A DNA stretch of 64,000 nucleotides from positions 310,001 through 374,000 of the forward strand of contig NZ_CP117430.1 in assembly GCF_030687395.1 (NCBI RefSeq), given 5' to 3'. Positions 7,882 through 16,491 of this stretch are shown here, in pieces. Numbering within the stretch: the first letter of the stretch is position 1; each line of letters begins with the position of its first letter. The DNA is from Pseudomonas wuhanensis. GTDB lineage: Bacteria > Pseudomonadota > Gammaproteobacteria > Pseudomonadales > Pseudomonadaceae. The translations under genes were made by a program, and so were the position numbers. The notes below the pieces were generated by a model. It made no database searches, had not been told where the DNA came from, and saw nothing but the letters and a program-made list of their open reading frames with translations.

Positions 7882-8886
7882 ATGTTGGCACCCAAGCGTC
7901 TACTGACCGCACTGGCCCTGACCCTGATCGGCAGCACTGCCGCCCAGGCCGCTGACGAGGTGGTGGTTTATTCCTCGCGTATCGACGAACTGATCAAACC
8001 GGTCTTCGATGTCTACACCCAGAAAACCGGCGTACAGGTGAAGTTCATCACCGACAAGGAAGCACCGCTGATGCAGCGGATCAAGGCCGAGGGCGAGAAC
8101 GTCACCGCCGACCTGTTGCTGACCGTCGATGCCGGCAACCTTTGGCAGGCCGAACAGATGGGCATCCTCCAGCCGTTCACGTCCAAGGTGATCGACGCTA
8201 ACATCCCGCTGCAATACCGCGCGTCCTCCCATGCCTGGACCGGCCTGAGCCTGCGGGCGCGGACCATCGCCTACTCCACCGACCGGGTAAAACCCGGTGA
8301 GCTGACCACCTACGAGGCGCTGGCCGATAAACAGTGGGAAGGCCGCCTGTGCCTGCGCACGGCGAAGAAGGTCTACAACCAGTCCCTGACCGCCACCATG
8401 ATCGAAGTCCATGGCGCCGAGAAAACCGAGAAAATTCTCAAGGGCTGGGTCAACAACCTGTCCACCGATGTGTTCTCCGACGACATCGCCGTGCTGGAGG
8501 CGATCAACGCCGGTCAGTGCGACGTCGGCATCGTCAACACTTACTACTACGGCCGTCTGCACAAACAGAAGCCGGACCTGCCGGTGAAGCTGTTCTGGCC
8601 GAATCAGGGCGACCGTGGCGTGCACGTCAACCTGTCGGGCATTGGCCTGACCAAACACGCGCCGCACCCGGAAGCCGCCAAGGCATTGGTGGAGTGGATG
8701 ACCACACCTGAAGCGCAGAAGATTTTCGCTGACGTGAACCAGGAATTCCCGGCCAACCCTGCCGTTCAGCCTTCAGCTGAAGTCGCGAGCTGGGGCAAGT
8801 TCGTGGCCGACACCTTGCCGGTGGAAATCGCTGGCAAGCGTCAGGCCGAAGCGATCCGGATGATGGATCGGGCTGGCTGGAACTGA
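7882..8886 (+). CDS. Ferric iron ABC transporter, periplasmic binding protein (FutA/FbpA type)
   Basis: A 334-residue periplasmic ferric-ion-binding protein with a signal peptide ending [14 protein letters not shown] (about residue 24). The N-terminal [16 protein letters not shown], the acidic [12 protein letters not shown] segment and the adjacent tyrosines in VNTYYYGRL (about residues 215-223), which ligate Fe3+ in this family, are all present. The permease gene follows after a 177-base gap that contains a three-hairpin repeat. No ATPase gene follows, so the complex must borrow an ATPase encoded elsewhere; I recall the same two-gene layout in P. aeruginosa. Confidence 0.93.
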   Translation: MLAPKRLLTALALTLIGSTAAQAADEVVVYSSRIDELIKPVFDVYTQKTGVQVKFITDKEAPLMQRIKAEGENVTADLLLTVDAGNLWQAEQMGILQPFTSKVIDANIPLQYRASSHAWTGLSLRARTIAYSTDRVKPGELTTYEALADKQWEGRLCLRTAKKVYNQSLTATMIEVHGAEKTEKILKGWVNNLSTDVFSDDIAVLEAINAGQCDVGIVNTYYYGRLHKQKPDLPVKLFWPNQGDRGVHVNLSGIGLTKHAPHPEAAKALVEWMTTPEAQKIFADVNQEFPANPAVQPSAEVASWGKFVADTLPVEIAGKRQAEAIRMMDRAGWN

Positions 8887-8939
8887 GTCTGTCGATATAC
8901 TGCGCCACAGAGTGAAGTCGGCGGCGTCCCTGCCGGCCT

Positions 8940-9047
8940 GATCGTTCCCACGCTCTGCGTGGGAATGCATCCACCGGCGCTCCGCGTCGAGGCGTGACGC
9001 AGAGCGTCACAAGAGGTGTGCCCACGCAGAGCGTGGGCACAATCATT
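8940..9047. repeat. Three tandem palindromes (CGC-AGA-GCG family)
   Basis: Three hairpins follow one another: TTCCCACGC/GCGTGGGAA (8945-8965), GTGACGC/GCGTCAC (8994-9010) and GTGCCCACGC/GCGTGGGCAC (9018-9040), each with a 3-base AGA or TCT loop. The first and third are variants of one repeat found again at 23622-23652. The array separates the binding-protein and permease genes of the iron transporter. Confidence 0.9.
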
Positions 9048-9063
9048 TAAACGAGAGCTTTCC

Positions 9064-10680
9064 TTGGCCCACCCCTCCCAACGCCGCTGGTATCCCCTGG
9101 TCTTCGCCATTGCTGCGCTGGTCCTGCTGCCCCTGAGTGTCCTGCTTCTTTCCTGGCAAACCATCGATCAGCAGATCTGGTCCCACCTGTGGGACACCCA
9201 GATGCCGCGACTGCTGGGCAATACCCTCACGTTGGTCCTCGGTGTCGGTTTCGGCGTAACGCTGCTGGGCGTCAGCCTGGCCTGGCTCACCAGCCTCTGC
9301 GAATTCCCCGGGCGGCGCTGGCTGGACTGGGCGCTGATGCTGCCTTTTGCGATTCCTGCTTACGTGCTGGCCTTCGTCTTCGTCGGCCTGCTGGATTTCG
9401 CCGGCCCCGCGCAAACCTTGTTGCGCGAATGGTTCGGCAGCGGTTTGAGGCTGCCGCGAGTGCGTTCAACCGGCGGTGTGATTCTGGTGCTGGTGCTGGT
9501 TTTCTATCCGTACGTTTACCTGTTGGCGCGTAGCGCATTCCTGGCTCAGGGCAAAGGCTTGATGGAAGCAGCGCGAGTCCTTGGGCAATCCCCGTGGCAG
9601 GCGTTCTGGCGAGTGGCATTGCCCATGGCGCGTCCGGCCATCGGCGCGGGAGTGGCATTGGCGCTGATGGAAACCCTGGCGGATTTCGGTGCGGTGTCGG
9701 TGTTCAACTTCGATACATTCACCACCGCCATCTACAAAACCTGGTACGGCTTCTTCAGCCTGTCCACCGCGGCGCAACTGGCCAGCCTGTTGCTGTTGGT
9801 GGTGATGGTCGTGCTGTATGGCGAGCGTCGTGCCCGCGGGGCCAACCGGGCGAGCAACGAACGGCCACGGGTCAAGGCGTTGTATCACCTGCGCGGGGTC
9901 AAGGCGCTGGCGGCCATGAGCTGGTGCGGTCTGGTATTCGCCTGCGCCTTCGTCATTCCCGTGCTGCAGCTGGTGGTGTGGTTCTGGCAACGTGGGCGCT
10001 ACGATCTGGATGAGCGTTACACCGGATTGATCATCCATACCCTGTACCTGGGCGGCATGGCGGCGTTGATCACCGTCAGTGTCGCTCTGGTGCTGGCCTT
10101 TGCCCGTCGATTGGCACCGACCCGGGCGATCCGTTCCGGCATCAGTCTGGCCAACCTTGGCTACGCCTTGCCGGGCTCGGTGCTGGCGGTGTCGATCATG
10201 CTGGCGTTCAGTTATCTGGATCGCGAATTGGTGATTCCGCTGTCGGGCTGGCTTGGCGGCGCGGGCAAACCGTTGCTGCTGGGCAGTCTGTCGGCGTTGT
10301 TGCTGGCCTATCTGGTGCGCTTTATCGCGGTAGCCTATGGACCGCTTGAAAGCAGCCTGGCGCGAATACGGCCTTCTTTGCCCGAAGCAGCACGTAGCCT
10401 TGGCGTCAGTGGGCCACGACTGTTTTTCAAAGTGTATCTGCCGCTGCTGCTGCCGGGCACATTGAGCGCTGCGCTGCTGGTGTTCGTCGATGTGCTCAAG
10501 GAAATGCCCGCGACCCTGCTGATGCGCCCGTTTGGCTGGGACACGCTGGCGGTGCGGATCTTTGAAATGACCAGTGAAGGCGAGTGGGCCAGGGCCTCGT
10601 TGCCGGCACTGACACTGGTTTTGGTCGGACTGATACCGGTCATCGGATTGATCAGAAGGTCGGCGCATCGAAACACCTAG
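9064..10680 (+). CDS. Ferric iron ABC transporter, fused double permease (FbpB/AfuB type)
   Basis: A 538-residue inner-membrane protein with two tandem binding-protein-dependent permease domains, about twelve membrane segments in all. Each half has an ATPase-docking EAA loop: EAARVLGQSPWQAFWRVALP in the first and EAARSLGVSGPRLFFKVYLP in the second. The TTG at 9064 was chosen as start because upstream in-frame codons fall inside the palindromic repeat and would add a non-family extension; GAGAG lies 6 bases upstream of the TTG. It works with the binding protein at 7882. No ATPase gene is adjacent. Confidence 0.9.
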   Translation: MAHPSQRRWYPLVFAIAALVLLPLSVLLLSWQTIDQQIWSHLWDTQMPRLLGNTLTLVLGVGFGVTLLGVSLAWLTSLCEFPGRRWLDWALMLPFAIPAYVLAFVFVGLLDFAGPAQTLLREWFGSGLRLPRVRSTGGVILVLVLVFYPYVYLLARSAFLAQGKGLMEAARVLGQSPWQAFWRVALPMARPAIGAGVALALMETLADFGAVSVFNFDTFTTAIYKTWYGFFSLSTAAQLASLLLLVVMVVLYGERRARGANRASNERPRVKALYHLRGVKALAAMSWCGLVFACAFVIPVLQLVVWFWQRGRYDLDERYTGLIIHTLYLGGMAALITVSVALVLAFARRLAPTRAIRSGISLANLGYALPGSVLAVSIMLAFSYLDRELVIPLSGWLGGAGKPLLLGSLSALLLAYLVRFIAVAYGPLESSLARIRPSLPEAARSLGVSGPRLFFKVYLPLLLPGTLSAALLVFVDVLKEMPATLLMRPFGWDTLAVRIFEMTSEGEWARASLPALTLVLVGLIPVIGLIRRSAHRNT

Positions 10681-10835
10681 GTGCCAGTCCTACACCTTGC
10701 GGCTACAATGCGCGGCATTCGGTGCGGTCCGTCTTTCAGACCGGGTGGCTGAAACGGCTGAAGTCCTTTATTTCAAGGCATTTCACCCCGTACAGCGTCT
10801 GTCCGCACCTTCGCCACGCCCGGAAGGAGAAACCC

Positions 10836-11918
10836 ATGGGACAGCGTACGCCTCTGTATGACCTTCATCTCGCCCTCGGCGCGAAGATGGTCGATTTTGG
10901 CGGTTGGGATATGCCTCTGCATTACGGCTCGCAGGTCGAGGAACACCATCAGGTGCGTCGCGATTGCGGGGTTTTCGATGTATCCCACATGACCGTGATC
11001 GATGTTGGCGGCCCCCAGGCCAAGGCCTGGCTTCAGTATTTACTGGCCAATGACGTCGAACGTCTGCACAGCCCCGGCCGTGCCCTGTACAGCGCCATGC
11101 TCAACGAGCACGGCGGCATCGTCGACGACATGATCGTCTACCGTCTTGAGGACGGTTATCGCTTGGTGGTCAACGCCTCCACCCGCAATCAGGACCTGGC
11201 CTGGATGCAAACTCATCTCGGCGATTTCGATGTGCAGCTCAACGAGCGCTCCGAGCTGGCGATGCTGGCCATTCAAGGGCCTCACGCCCGGCACAAGATT
11301 GCCGAACTGGTGACTCAGTCCCGTGGCACGCTGATTCAGCAGCTCAAATATTTCGAAGGTCAGACTGACGGTGACTGGTTCATCGCGCGCACCGGTTACA
11401 CCGGTGAGGATGGTCTGGAAATCGTGCTGCCGGCCGATCAGGCACCGGGCTTCTTCAACGATCTGGTGGGCGCGGGGATTTCCCCGATCGGCCTCGGCGC
11501 CCGCGATACCTTGCGTGTCGAAGCCGGCATGAACCTCTACGGGCAGGACATTCATCAAGAAGTTTCACCATTGGCCTCCAACATGGCCTGGAGCATTGCC
11601 TGGGAACCGGCCACGCGTCAGTTCATCGGCCGCACTGCCCTGGAAGCCGAACAGGCCGATGGCGTACAGCACAAACTGGTGGGTCTGGTCCTTGAAGAAC
11701 GTGGAGTTTTACGGGCGCATCAGGTGGTTCGCATCGCCGATGTTGGCGAAGGGGAGATCACCAGTGGTAGTTTCTCTCCTACGCTTAGCAAGTCGATAGC
11801 ACTGGCGCGCGTGCCGGTGGCCACCGCCGACCGCGCTGAAGTGGAAATCCGTGGCAAGTGGTACCCGGTTCGAGTGGTCAAACCGACCTTCGTACGCCAC
11901 GGCAAAACCTTGATCTAA
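10836..11918 (+). CDS. gcvT: Glycine cleavage system aminomethyltransferase (T protein)
   Basis: A 360-residue T protein, which moves the methylene group from lipoyl-aminomethyl H protein to THF and releases ammonia. The start MGQRTPLYDLHLALGAKMVDF is preceded by a strong GGAAGGAGA ribosome site. DFGGWDMPLHYGSQVEEH, the VDDMIVYRLEDGYRLVVNAS strand and the C-terminal GEITSGSFSPTLSKSIALARV block are family hallmarks. The gene heads gcvT-gcvH-gcvP; no glycine riboswitch was recognised in the 155 bases upstream. Confidence 0.97.
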   Translation: MGQRTPLYDLHLALGAKMVDFGGWDMPLHYGSQVEEHHQVRRDCGVFDVSHMTVIDVGGPQAKAWLQYLLANDVERLHSPGRALYSAMLNEHGGIVDDMIVYRLEDGYRLVVNASTRNQDLAWMQTHLGDFDVQLNERSELAMLAIQGPHARHKIAELVTQSRGTLIQQLKYFEGQTDGDWFIARTGYTGEDGLEIVLPADQAPGFFNDLVGAGISPIGLGARDTLRVEAGMNLYGQDIHQEVSPLASNMAWSIAWEPATRQFIGRTALEAEQADGVQHKLVGLVLEERGVLRAHQVVRIADVGEGEITSGSFSPTLSKSIALARVPVATADRAEVEIRGKWYPVRVVKPTFVRHGKTLI

Positions 11919-11968
11919 CTTTTTTTGGCGGGCAATGACCGCTGACATTTTTCTTGAGGACACAGAAC

Positions 11969-12352
11969 ATGAGCGAAATCCCTGTCGACCTGCGTTTTGC
12001 CGAAAGTCACGAATGGGCCCGTCTAGACCATGATGGCGGCGTGAAAGTGGGTATTTCAGACCATGCTCAGGAAGCCTTGGGTGACGTAGTGTTCGTTGAA
12101 CTGCCGGAAATCGGCAAAGTGTTCGCTGCTGGCGAGGCTGCAGGTGTAGTCGAGTCGGTCAAGGCCGCGTCCGATATCTACTCGCCAGTTTCCGGCACAG
12201 TCATTGCCGTTAACGAAGAGTTGGCCAACAACCCGGAGCTGGTCAACAGCGCGCCTTATGACAGCTGGTTCTTCAAACTCGAGCCAAGCGATACCTCCGA
12301 GCTGAACAACCTGCTTGACCCGGTGGCCTACAAGGCTGCTATTGGCGAGTAA
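11969..12352 (+). CDS. gcvH: Glycine cleavage system H protein
   Basis: A 127-residue lipoyl carrier that shuttles the aminomethyl group between GcvP and GcvT. The lipoylated lysine is K65 in [18 protein letters not shown]. The start [19 protein letters not shown] is chosen over an ATG 15 bases upstream because it fits family length and lies 7 bases after TTGAGGA. The gene ends just before a strong terminator (12370-12397), so gcvP may depend on read-through or its own promoter. Confidence 0.97.
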   Translation: MSEIPVDLRFAESHEWARLDHDGGVKVGISDHAQEALGDVVFVELPEIGKVFAAGEAAGVVESVKAASDIYSPVSGTVIAVNEELANNPELVNSAPYDSWFFKLEPSDTSELNNLLDPVAYKAAIGE

Positions 12353-12369
12353 GCCTTCAGCGTTACCCC

Positions 12370-12397
12370 AAAAGCCCCGATTTTTCGGGGCTTTTTT
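12370..12397 (+). terminator. Rho-independent terminator after gcvH
   Basis: The stem AAAGCCCCGA/TCGGGGCTTT (12371-12380 with 12385-12394) has a TTTT loop and is followed by TTTG. It lies 18 bases after the gcvH stop and separates gcvTH from gcvP. Confidence 0.9.
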
Positions 12398-12429
12398 GTG
12401 TCCGCTAACTTGATGCGCTGAAGATTAAA

Positions 12430-12520
12430 TGTGGGAGCGAGCTTGCTCGCGAAAGCGATTAATCATTCAACGTATAGGTCGACTGACCCACCGTTTTCGC
12501 GAGCAAGCCCGCTCCCACAG
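12430..12520. repeat. REP doublet (REPIN), GAGCGAGCTTGCTCGCGAAA variant
   Basis: Inverted copies at 12430-12455 and 12494-12520 (TGTGGGAGCGAGCTTGCTCG and its complement-like CGAGCAAGCCCGCTCCCACA). It lies between gcvH and gcvP, directly after the gcvH terminator. Confidence 0.9.
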
Positions 12521-12623
12521 GGGAAGTGTCAACCTTTCCCACAGGTTCGCTGCTGGCAGCGACTGCTATGCTGGTTTGACCGCATTGCATCGACGCCGAG
12601 CGCCAGTCAAGAGAGAGCCCGTC

Positions 12624-15497
12624 ATGTCCCAGTTGCCGTCCTTGAGCCAGTTACGCGACCCCAATACCTTCCTGCGCCGCCACTTGGGCCCCGATGCCGC
12701 CGAGCAGCAGGCGATGCTCGACAGCCTTGGTCTTGGCAGCCGGGTCGAACTGATCGAGCAGACGGTGCCGCCGGGAATCCGCCTCAACCGGCCGCTGGAC
12801 TTGCCGCCGGCCCTCGACGAAGAAGCCGCGCTGGCCAAGCTGCGGGGCTACGCCGAGCAGAACCAGGTCTGGACCAGCCTGATTGGCATGGGGTACCACG
12901 GCACCCTCACGCCGGCCGTCATCCTGCGCAACGTGCTGGAAAATCCCGGTTGGTACACTGCCTATACGCCCTATCAACCAGAGATCGCCCAAGGCCGGCT
13001 CGAAGCGTTGCTGAATTTCCAGCAGATGACCATCGACCTGACCGGCCTGGAACTGGCCAACGCCTCGCTGCTGGATGAAGCCACGGCGGCAGCCGAGGCC
13101 ATGGCACTGGCCAAGCGCGTGGCCAAATCCAGAAGTAACCTGTTTTTCGTCGATGAGAATTGCCACGCGCAGACCATTTCCGTGGTGCGGACCCGGGCCG
13201 AAGGGTTCGGTTTCGAGCTGATCGTCGACGCTGTGGATAACTTGAAACAGCACCAGGTGTTCGGCGCGCTGCTGCAATATCCCGACACCCATGGTGAAGT
13301 GCGCGATCTGCGCCCATTGATCGATCATCTGCATGCCCAGCAAGCCTTGGCCTGTGTGGCGACCGATCTGCTAAGTCTGCTGTTGCTGACCCCGCCGGGG
13401 GAACTGGGCGCCGACGTGGTGTTCGGTTCGTCCCAGCGATTCGGTGTGCCCATGGGTTACGGCGGCCCGCACGCGGCGTTTTTTGCCAGTCGCGACGAAT
13501 ACAAACGGGCGATTCCCGGGCGGATCATCGGCGTGTCGAAAGATGCTCGCGGCAACGTTGCCCTGCGCATGGCCCTGCAAACCCGCGAGCAACATATCCG
13601 CCGGGAGAAAGCCAACTCCAACATCTGCACCGCTCAGGTGCTGCTGGCCAATATCGCCAGTTTCTACGCGGTCTACCATGGCCCGGAAGGGCTCAAACGG
13701 ATTGCCCAGCGCGTCCATCGGCTGACCTGCATCCTCGCTGCCGGCCTGGAGCGCCATGGGATCCCCCGTCTCAACCAACATTTCTTCGATACCCTGACCC
13801 TGGAGGTCGGTGGCGCTCAGACCGCGATCATCGAAAGTGCCCAGGCGGCGCAGATCAACTTGCGCATTCTCGGCCGTGGGCAGTTGGGCCTGAGCCTCGA
13901 CGAAACCTGTGACGAAATCACCGTGACGAAGCTGTTCGATGTGTTTCTCGGGGCCGATCATGGGCTCAACGTCGACGAACTGGACGCTGAAGTCTTGATG
14001 TCCGGCATTCCTGCCGGGTTGCTGCGCAATACATCTTATCTGCGTCACCCGGTGTTCAACGCTCATCACAGCGAAACCGAAATGCTGCGTTACCTTAAGC
14101 AGCTGGAAAACAAAGACCTGGCGCTCAATCAATCGATGATCCCGCTGGGCTCCTGCACCATGAAACTCAATGCCACCAGTGAGATGATCCCCATCACTTG
14201 GCCGCAGTTCGCCAATCTGCATCCGTTCGTACCGAAAGAGCAGGCGGTGGGTTATTCGTTGATGATCGAGGAGCTGGAGCGCTGGCTCTGCGCGATCACC
14301 GGTTTCGATGCGATCTGCATGCAGCCCAACTCGGGCGCTCAGGGCGAGTACGCCGGGTTGCTGGCAATCCGCAAATATCACGCGAGCCGCCATCAGGGCG
14401 CGCGGGATATCTGTCTGATCCCGTCTTCGGCCCACGGCACCAATCCGGCCTCGGCGCAAATGGCCGGGATGCGGGTGGTGATCGTCGAGTGCGACGAGGG
14501 GGGTAACGTCGATCTGGATGACCTGAAAGCCAAAGCCGCGGAGGCGGGGGATCATCTCGCCTGCCTGATGGCGACGTATCCTTCGACTCACGGGGTCTAC
14601 GAAGAGGGCATCAGCCAGATCTGTGAAGTTATCCACAGCCATGGCGGTCAGGTGTACATGGATGGCGCCAACCTGAATGCGCAGGTTGGATTGGCGCGGC
14701 CGGCAGACATCGGTGCCGACGTGTCGCACATGAACCTGCACAAAACCTTCTGCATTCCCCACGGCGGTGGCGGACCGGGGATGGGCCCGATCGGGGTTCG
14801 GGCGCACCTGGCGCCGTTCGTCGCCAATCACCCGGTAGTGCCAATCGATGGCCCGCTGCCGGAGAACGGCGCAGTGAGCGCGGCACCTTGGGGCAGTGCA
14901 AGTATTCTGCCCATCAGCTGGATGTACATCGCCATGATGGGGCCGCAACTGGCGGATGCGAGTGAGGTGGCGATCCTCGCCGCGAATTACCTGGCGCAGC
15001 ATTTGTCCGGCGCGTTTCCAGTGCTCTACACCGGGCGCAATGAGCGAGTGGCCCACGAATGCATCCTCGATTTGCGACCGCTGAAGACGCTGACCGGGAT
15101 CAGTGAAGAGGACGTTGCCAAGCGCTTGATGGACTACGGCTTCCATGCGCCGACCATGTCGTTCCCGGTGCCGGGGACGTTGATGGTCGAACCGACCGAG
15201 AGTGAGTCGAAGGCGGAGCTGGACCGTTTTATCGATGCGATGCTGAGTATTCGCGCGGAAATCACCGAGGTGCAGAACGGCAACTGGCCGGCAGAGGACA
15301 ACCCGCTGAAACGTTCGCCGCATACCCTGGCCGACATCACTGGCGTCTGGGAGCGGCCGTACAGCATCGCACAGGCGGTGACACCGGATGCGCACACCAA
15401 GGCCCATAAGTACTGGCCGGTGGTGAACCGGGTGGACAATGTCTACGGTGACCGCAATCTGTTTTGCGCGTGTGTGCCGGTGGACGAATACCGCTGA
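12624..15497 (+). CDS. gcvP: Glycine dehydrogenase (decarboxylating), P protein
   Basis: A 957-residue PLP enzyme that decarboxylates glycine and loads the aminomethyl group on GcvH. Both halves of the fused GcvP are present. The PLP lysine is K707 in [16 protein letters not shown], and other hallmarks are [20 protein letters not shown] and [12 protein letters not shown]. The start [16 protein letters not shown] follows GAGAGAG; longer in-frame starts run into the upstream REP doublet. The gene is separated from gcvH by a terminator and a repeat, so its expression may not be fully coupled to gcvTH. Confidence 0.97.
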   Translation: MSQLPSLSQLRDPNTFLRRHLGPDAAEQQAMLDSLGLGSRVELIEQTVPPGIRLNRPLDLPPALDEEAALAKLRGYAEQNQVWTSLIGMGYHGTLTPAVILRNVLENPGWYTAYTPYQPEIAQGRLEALLNFQQMTIDLTGLELANASLLDEATAAAEAMALAKRVAKSRSNLFFVDENCHAQTISVVRTRAEGFGFELIVDAVDNLKQHQVFGALLQYPDTHGEVRDLRPLIDHLHAQQALACVATDLLSLLLLTPPGELGADVVFGSSQRFGVPMGYGGPHAAFFASRDEYKRAIPGRIIGVSKDARGNVALRMALQTREQHIRREKANSNICTAQVLLANIASFYAVYHGPEGLKRIAQRVHRLTCILAAGLERHGIPRLNQHFFDTLTLEVGGAQTAIIESAQAAQINLRILGRGQLGLSLDETCDEITVTKLFDVFLGADHGLNVDELDAEVLMSGIPAGLLRNTSYLRHPVFNAHHSETEMLRYLKQLENKDLALNQSMIPLGSCTMKLNATSEMIPITWPQFANLHPFVPKEQAVGYSLMIEELERWLCAITGFDAICMQPNSGAQGEYAGLLAIRKYHASRHQGARDICLIPSSAHGTNPASAQMAGMRVVIVECDEGGNVDLDDLKAKAAEAGDHLACLMATYPSTHGVYEEGISQICEVIHSHGGQVYMDGANLNAQVGLARPADIGADVSHMNLHKTFCIPHGGGGPGMGPIGVRAHLAPFVANHPVVPIDGPLPENGAVSAAPWGSASILPISWMYIAMMGPQLADASEVAILAANYLAQHLSGAFPVLYTGRNERVAHECILDLRPLKTLTGISEEDVAKRLMDYGFHAPTMSFPVPGTLMVEPTESESKAELDRFIDAMLSIRAEITEVQNGNWPAEDNPLKRSPHTLADITGVWERPYSIAQAVTPDAHTKAHKYWPVVNRVDNVYGDRNLFCACVPVDEYR

Positions 15498-15520
15498 AAT
15501 CACGAGAGATGAAGATCTAA

Positions 15521-15548
15521 TGTGGGAGCGAGCAAGCCCGCTCCCACA
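15521..15548. repeat. Single compact REP palindrome
   Basis: TGTGGGAGCGAGCAAGCCCG followed by CTCCCACA forms a near-perfect hairpin. It looks like a collapsed REP doublet lacking the spacer. Confidence 0.8.
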
Positions 15549-15566
15549 ATTGATCGCATTTCAGGC

Positions 15567-15600
15567 AAAAAAATGCCGCTCATGTGAGCGGCATTTTGTT
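15567..15600. terminator. Bidirectional terminator between gcvP and the DUF2388 gene
   Basis: The 12-bp arms AAATGCCGCTCA/TGAGCGGCATTT (15571-15582 and 15585-15596) are flanked by an A run on the left and a T run on the right. It serves convergent gcvP (+) and the small secreted protein gene (-). Confidence 0.85.
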
Positions 15601-15612
15601 CAGCAACGAACC

Positions 15613-15933
15613 TTATTTCGAGGCGATGGCATTCTTCGCCAGGATGGCGTTCGCCAGTTCCATGTCCGTGGCTTGCAGGCCTGGGTTGTCGGCTCGGACT
15701 TTCTGCATCGCGGCTTCCAGGTACGGCCCGCGAATGGCGCCGTCACTGGCGACAAAGCTGCCGGCGTCGTCCTGGGCAGCGACGACCAGCTTGTGATCCC
15801 TGGAGGTCAGGTAGGACGAACCGGTGGTGGCACCGGACGTAAGGACGCTCTGCCAAAAGCTGTCATCAGCCATCGCCGAACCGACTGGAAGGGACAACAC
15901 GGCGAAGGTAGCGACAGCAAGTTTGAGACGCAT
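15613..15933 (-). CDS. Small secreted DUF2388/TIGR02448-family protein
   Basis: A 106-residue protein with a clear signal peptide (MRLKLAVATFAVLSLPVGSAMA, cleaved before DDSFW). The mature part has the S-F-W-x-S-x-L-T-S-G-x-T-T-G-S-S-Y motif and a C-terminal A-N-A-I-L segment typical of this pseudomonad family, often annotated as DUF2388. The start at 15933 is used because the longer in-frame start would place 17 non-conserved residues before the signal peptide. Function unknown; periplasmic location is inferred from the signal peptide. Confidence 0.85.
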   Translation of the reverse strand: MRLKLAVATFAVLSLPVGSAMADDSFWQSVLTSGATTGSSYLTSRDHKLVVAAQDDAGSFVASDGAIRGPYLEAAMQKVRADNPGLQATDMELANAILAKNAIASK

Positions 15934-15999
15934 AAAAGGTGACTCCACTGGATTAACTGCGGGCTTTGATTGCCAATAACCCAATCCAGTTCCGTGACG

Positions 16000-16320
16000 T
16001 TAGTCGGCTCGCGCCACCAGTAAAATCGCCCCTTGCTGCCCGACTACCCGAACACGGCTGCCGGATGCAGTGTCAGGCCCGCGGGCCATCCATACGCCAT
16101 CGGCGACCTTGATCTTGCCGCGGCCGTCGACAATCGCTTCGCTGAGACCACGAACACCTTGCCTATCAGCTCTTGTCCGCGCAGGTTCAGGTTCGGCTGG
16201 TCGCTGGCTCGCACCACGCTACGCTGACGTCGCCACCAGCACAGTGCGGTGAGGATCGAAAAGACCGCAAACAGCAGCACCTCAGGTTCATATGCGACTT
16301 GGAGGGGCCAGGGACTATGG
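16000..16320 (-). pseudogene. Decayed nfeD gene (5' truncated and frameshifted)
   Basis: The minus strand encodes two overlapping-frame pieces of an NfeD-family membrane protein. The first frame carries a membrane segment (LLFAVFSILTALCWW), then RASDQPNLNLRGQELIGKVF. Near 16138-16150 similarity jumps to another frame, which continues EAIVDGRGKIKVADGVWMAR, then a GSRVRVVGQQGAILLVARA end and TAA at 16000. NfeD normally has about 145 residues with further membrane segments before the first piece. Here no start codon or N-terminal helices are found, and an in-frame stop lies upstream near 16335. The usual partner, a stomatin/SPFH gene, is absent. The left boundary of decay is approximate. Confidence 0.75.
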
Positions 16321-16380
16321 CTGATGCCAGTCAGTCAGAGTAAATCTCAAGTATGTTAAGAAATTTGAGCGACGAAAATC

Positions 16381-16472
16381 CTGTGGGAGCGAGGCTTGCC
16401 CGCGAAGAATGCACCGCGGTTTTTCAGGTAATCCGCGTCATCGTTCTTCGCGGGCAAGCCACGCTTCCACAG
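16381..16472. repeat. REP doublet (REPIN), GCGAGGCTTGCCCGCGAAGA variant
   Basis: Inverted copies at 16381-16409 and 16443-16472. It lies between the nfeD remnant and the GspE-family gene stop. Confidence 0.85.
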
Positions 16473-16491
16473 GTTATGCGTCTTGACTTAC

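Noticed and set aside
9016..9063. An upstream start for the iron permease (adding 16 residues)
   Set aside because: The extension would be encoded by the palindromic repeat; the TTG at 9064 with GAGAG upstream fits better.
10681..10835. A glycine riboswitch upstream of gcvT
   Set aside because: The conserved glycine aptamer core was not found in the 155 bases; only a good ribosome site is clear.
13371..15503. A 710-codon minus-strand frame across gcvP
   Set aside because: Antisense to a full-length GcvP with all catalytic motifs; composition is that of a shadow frame.
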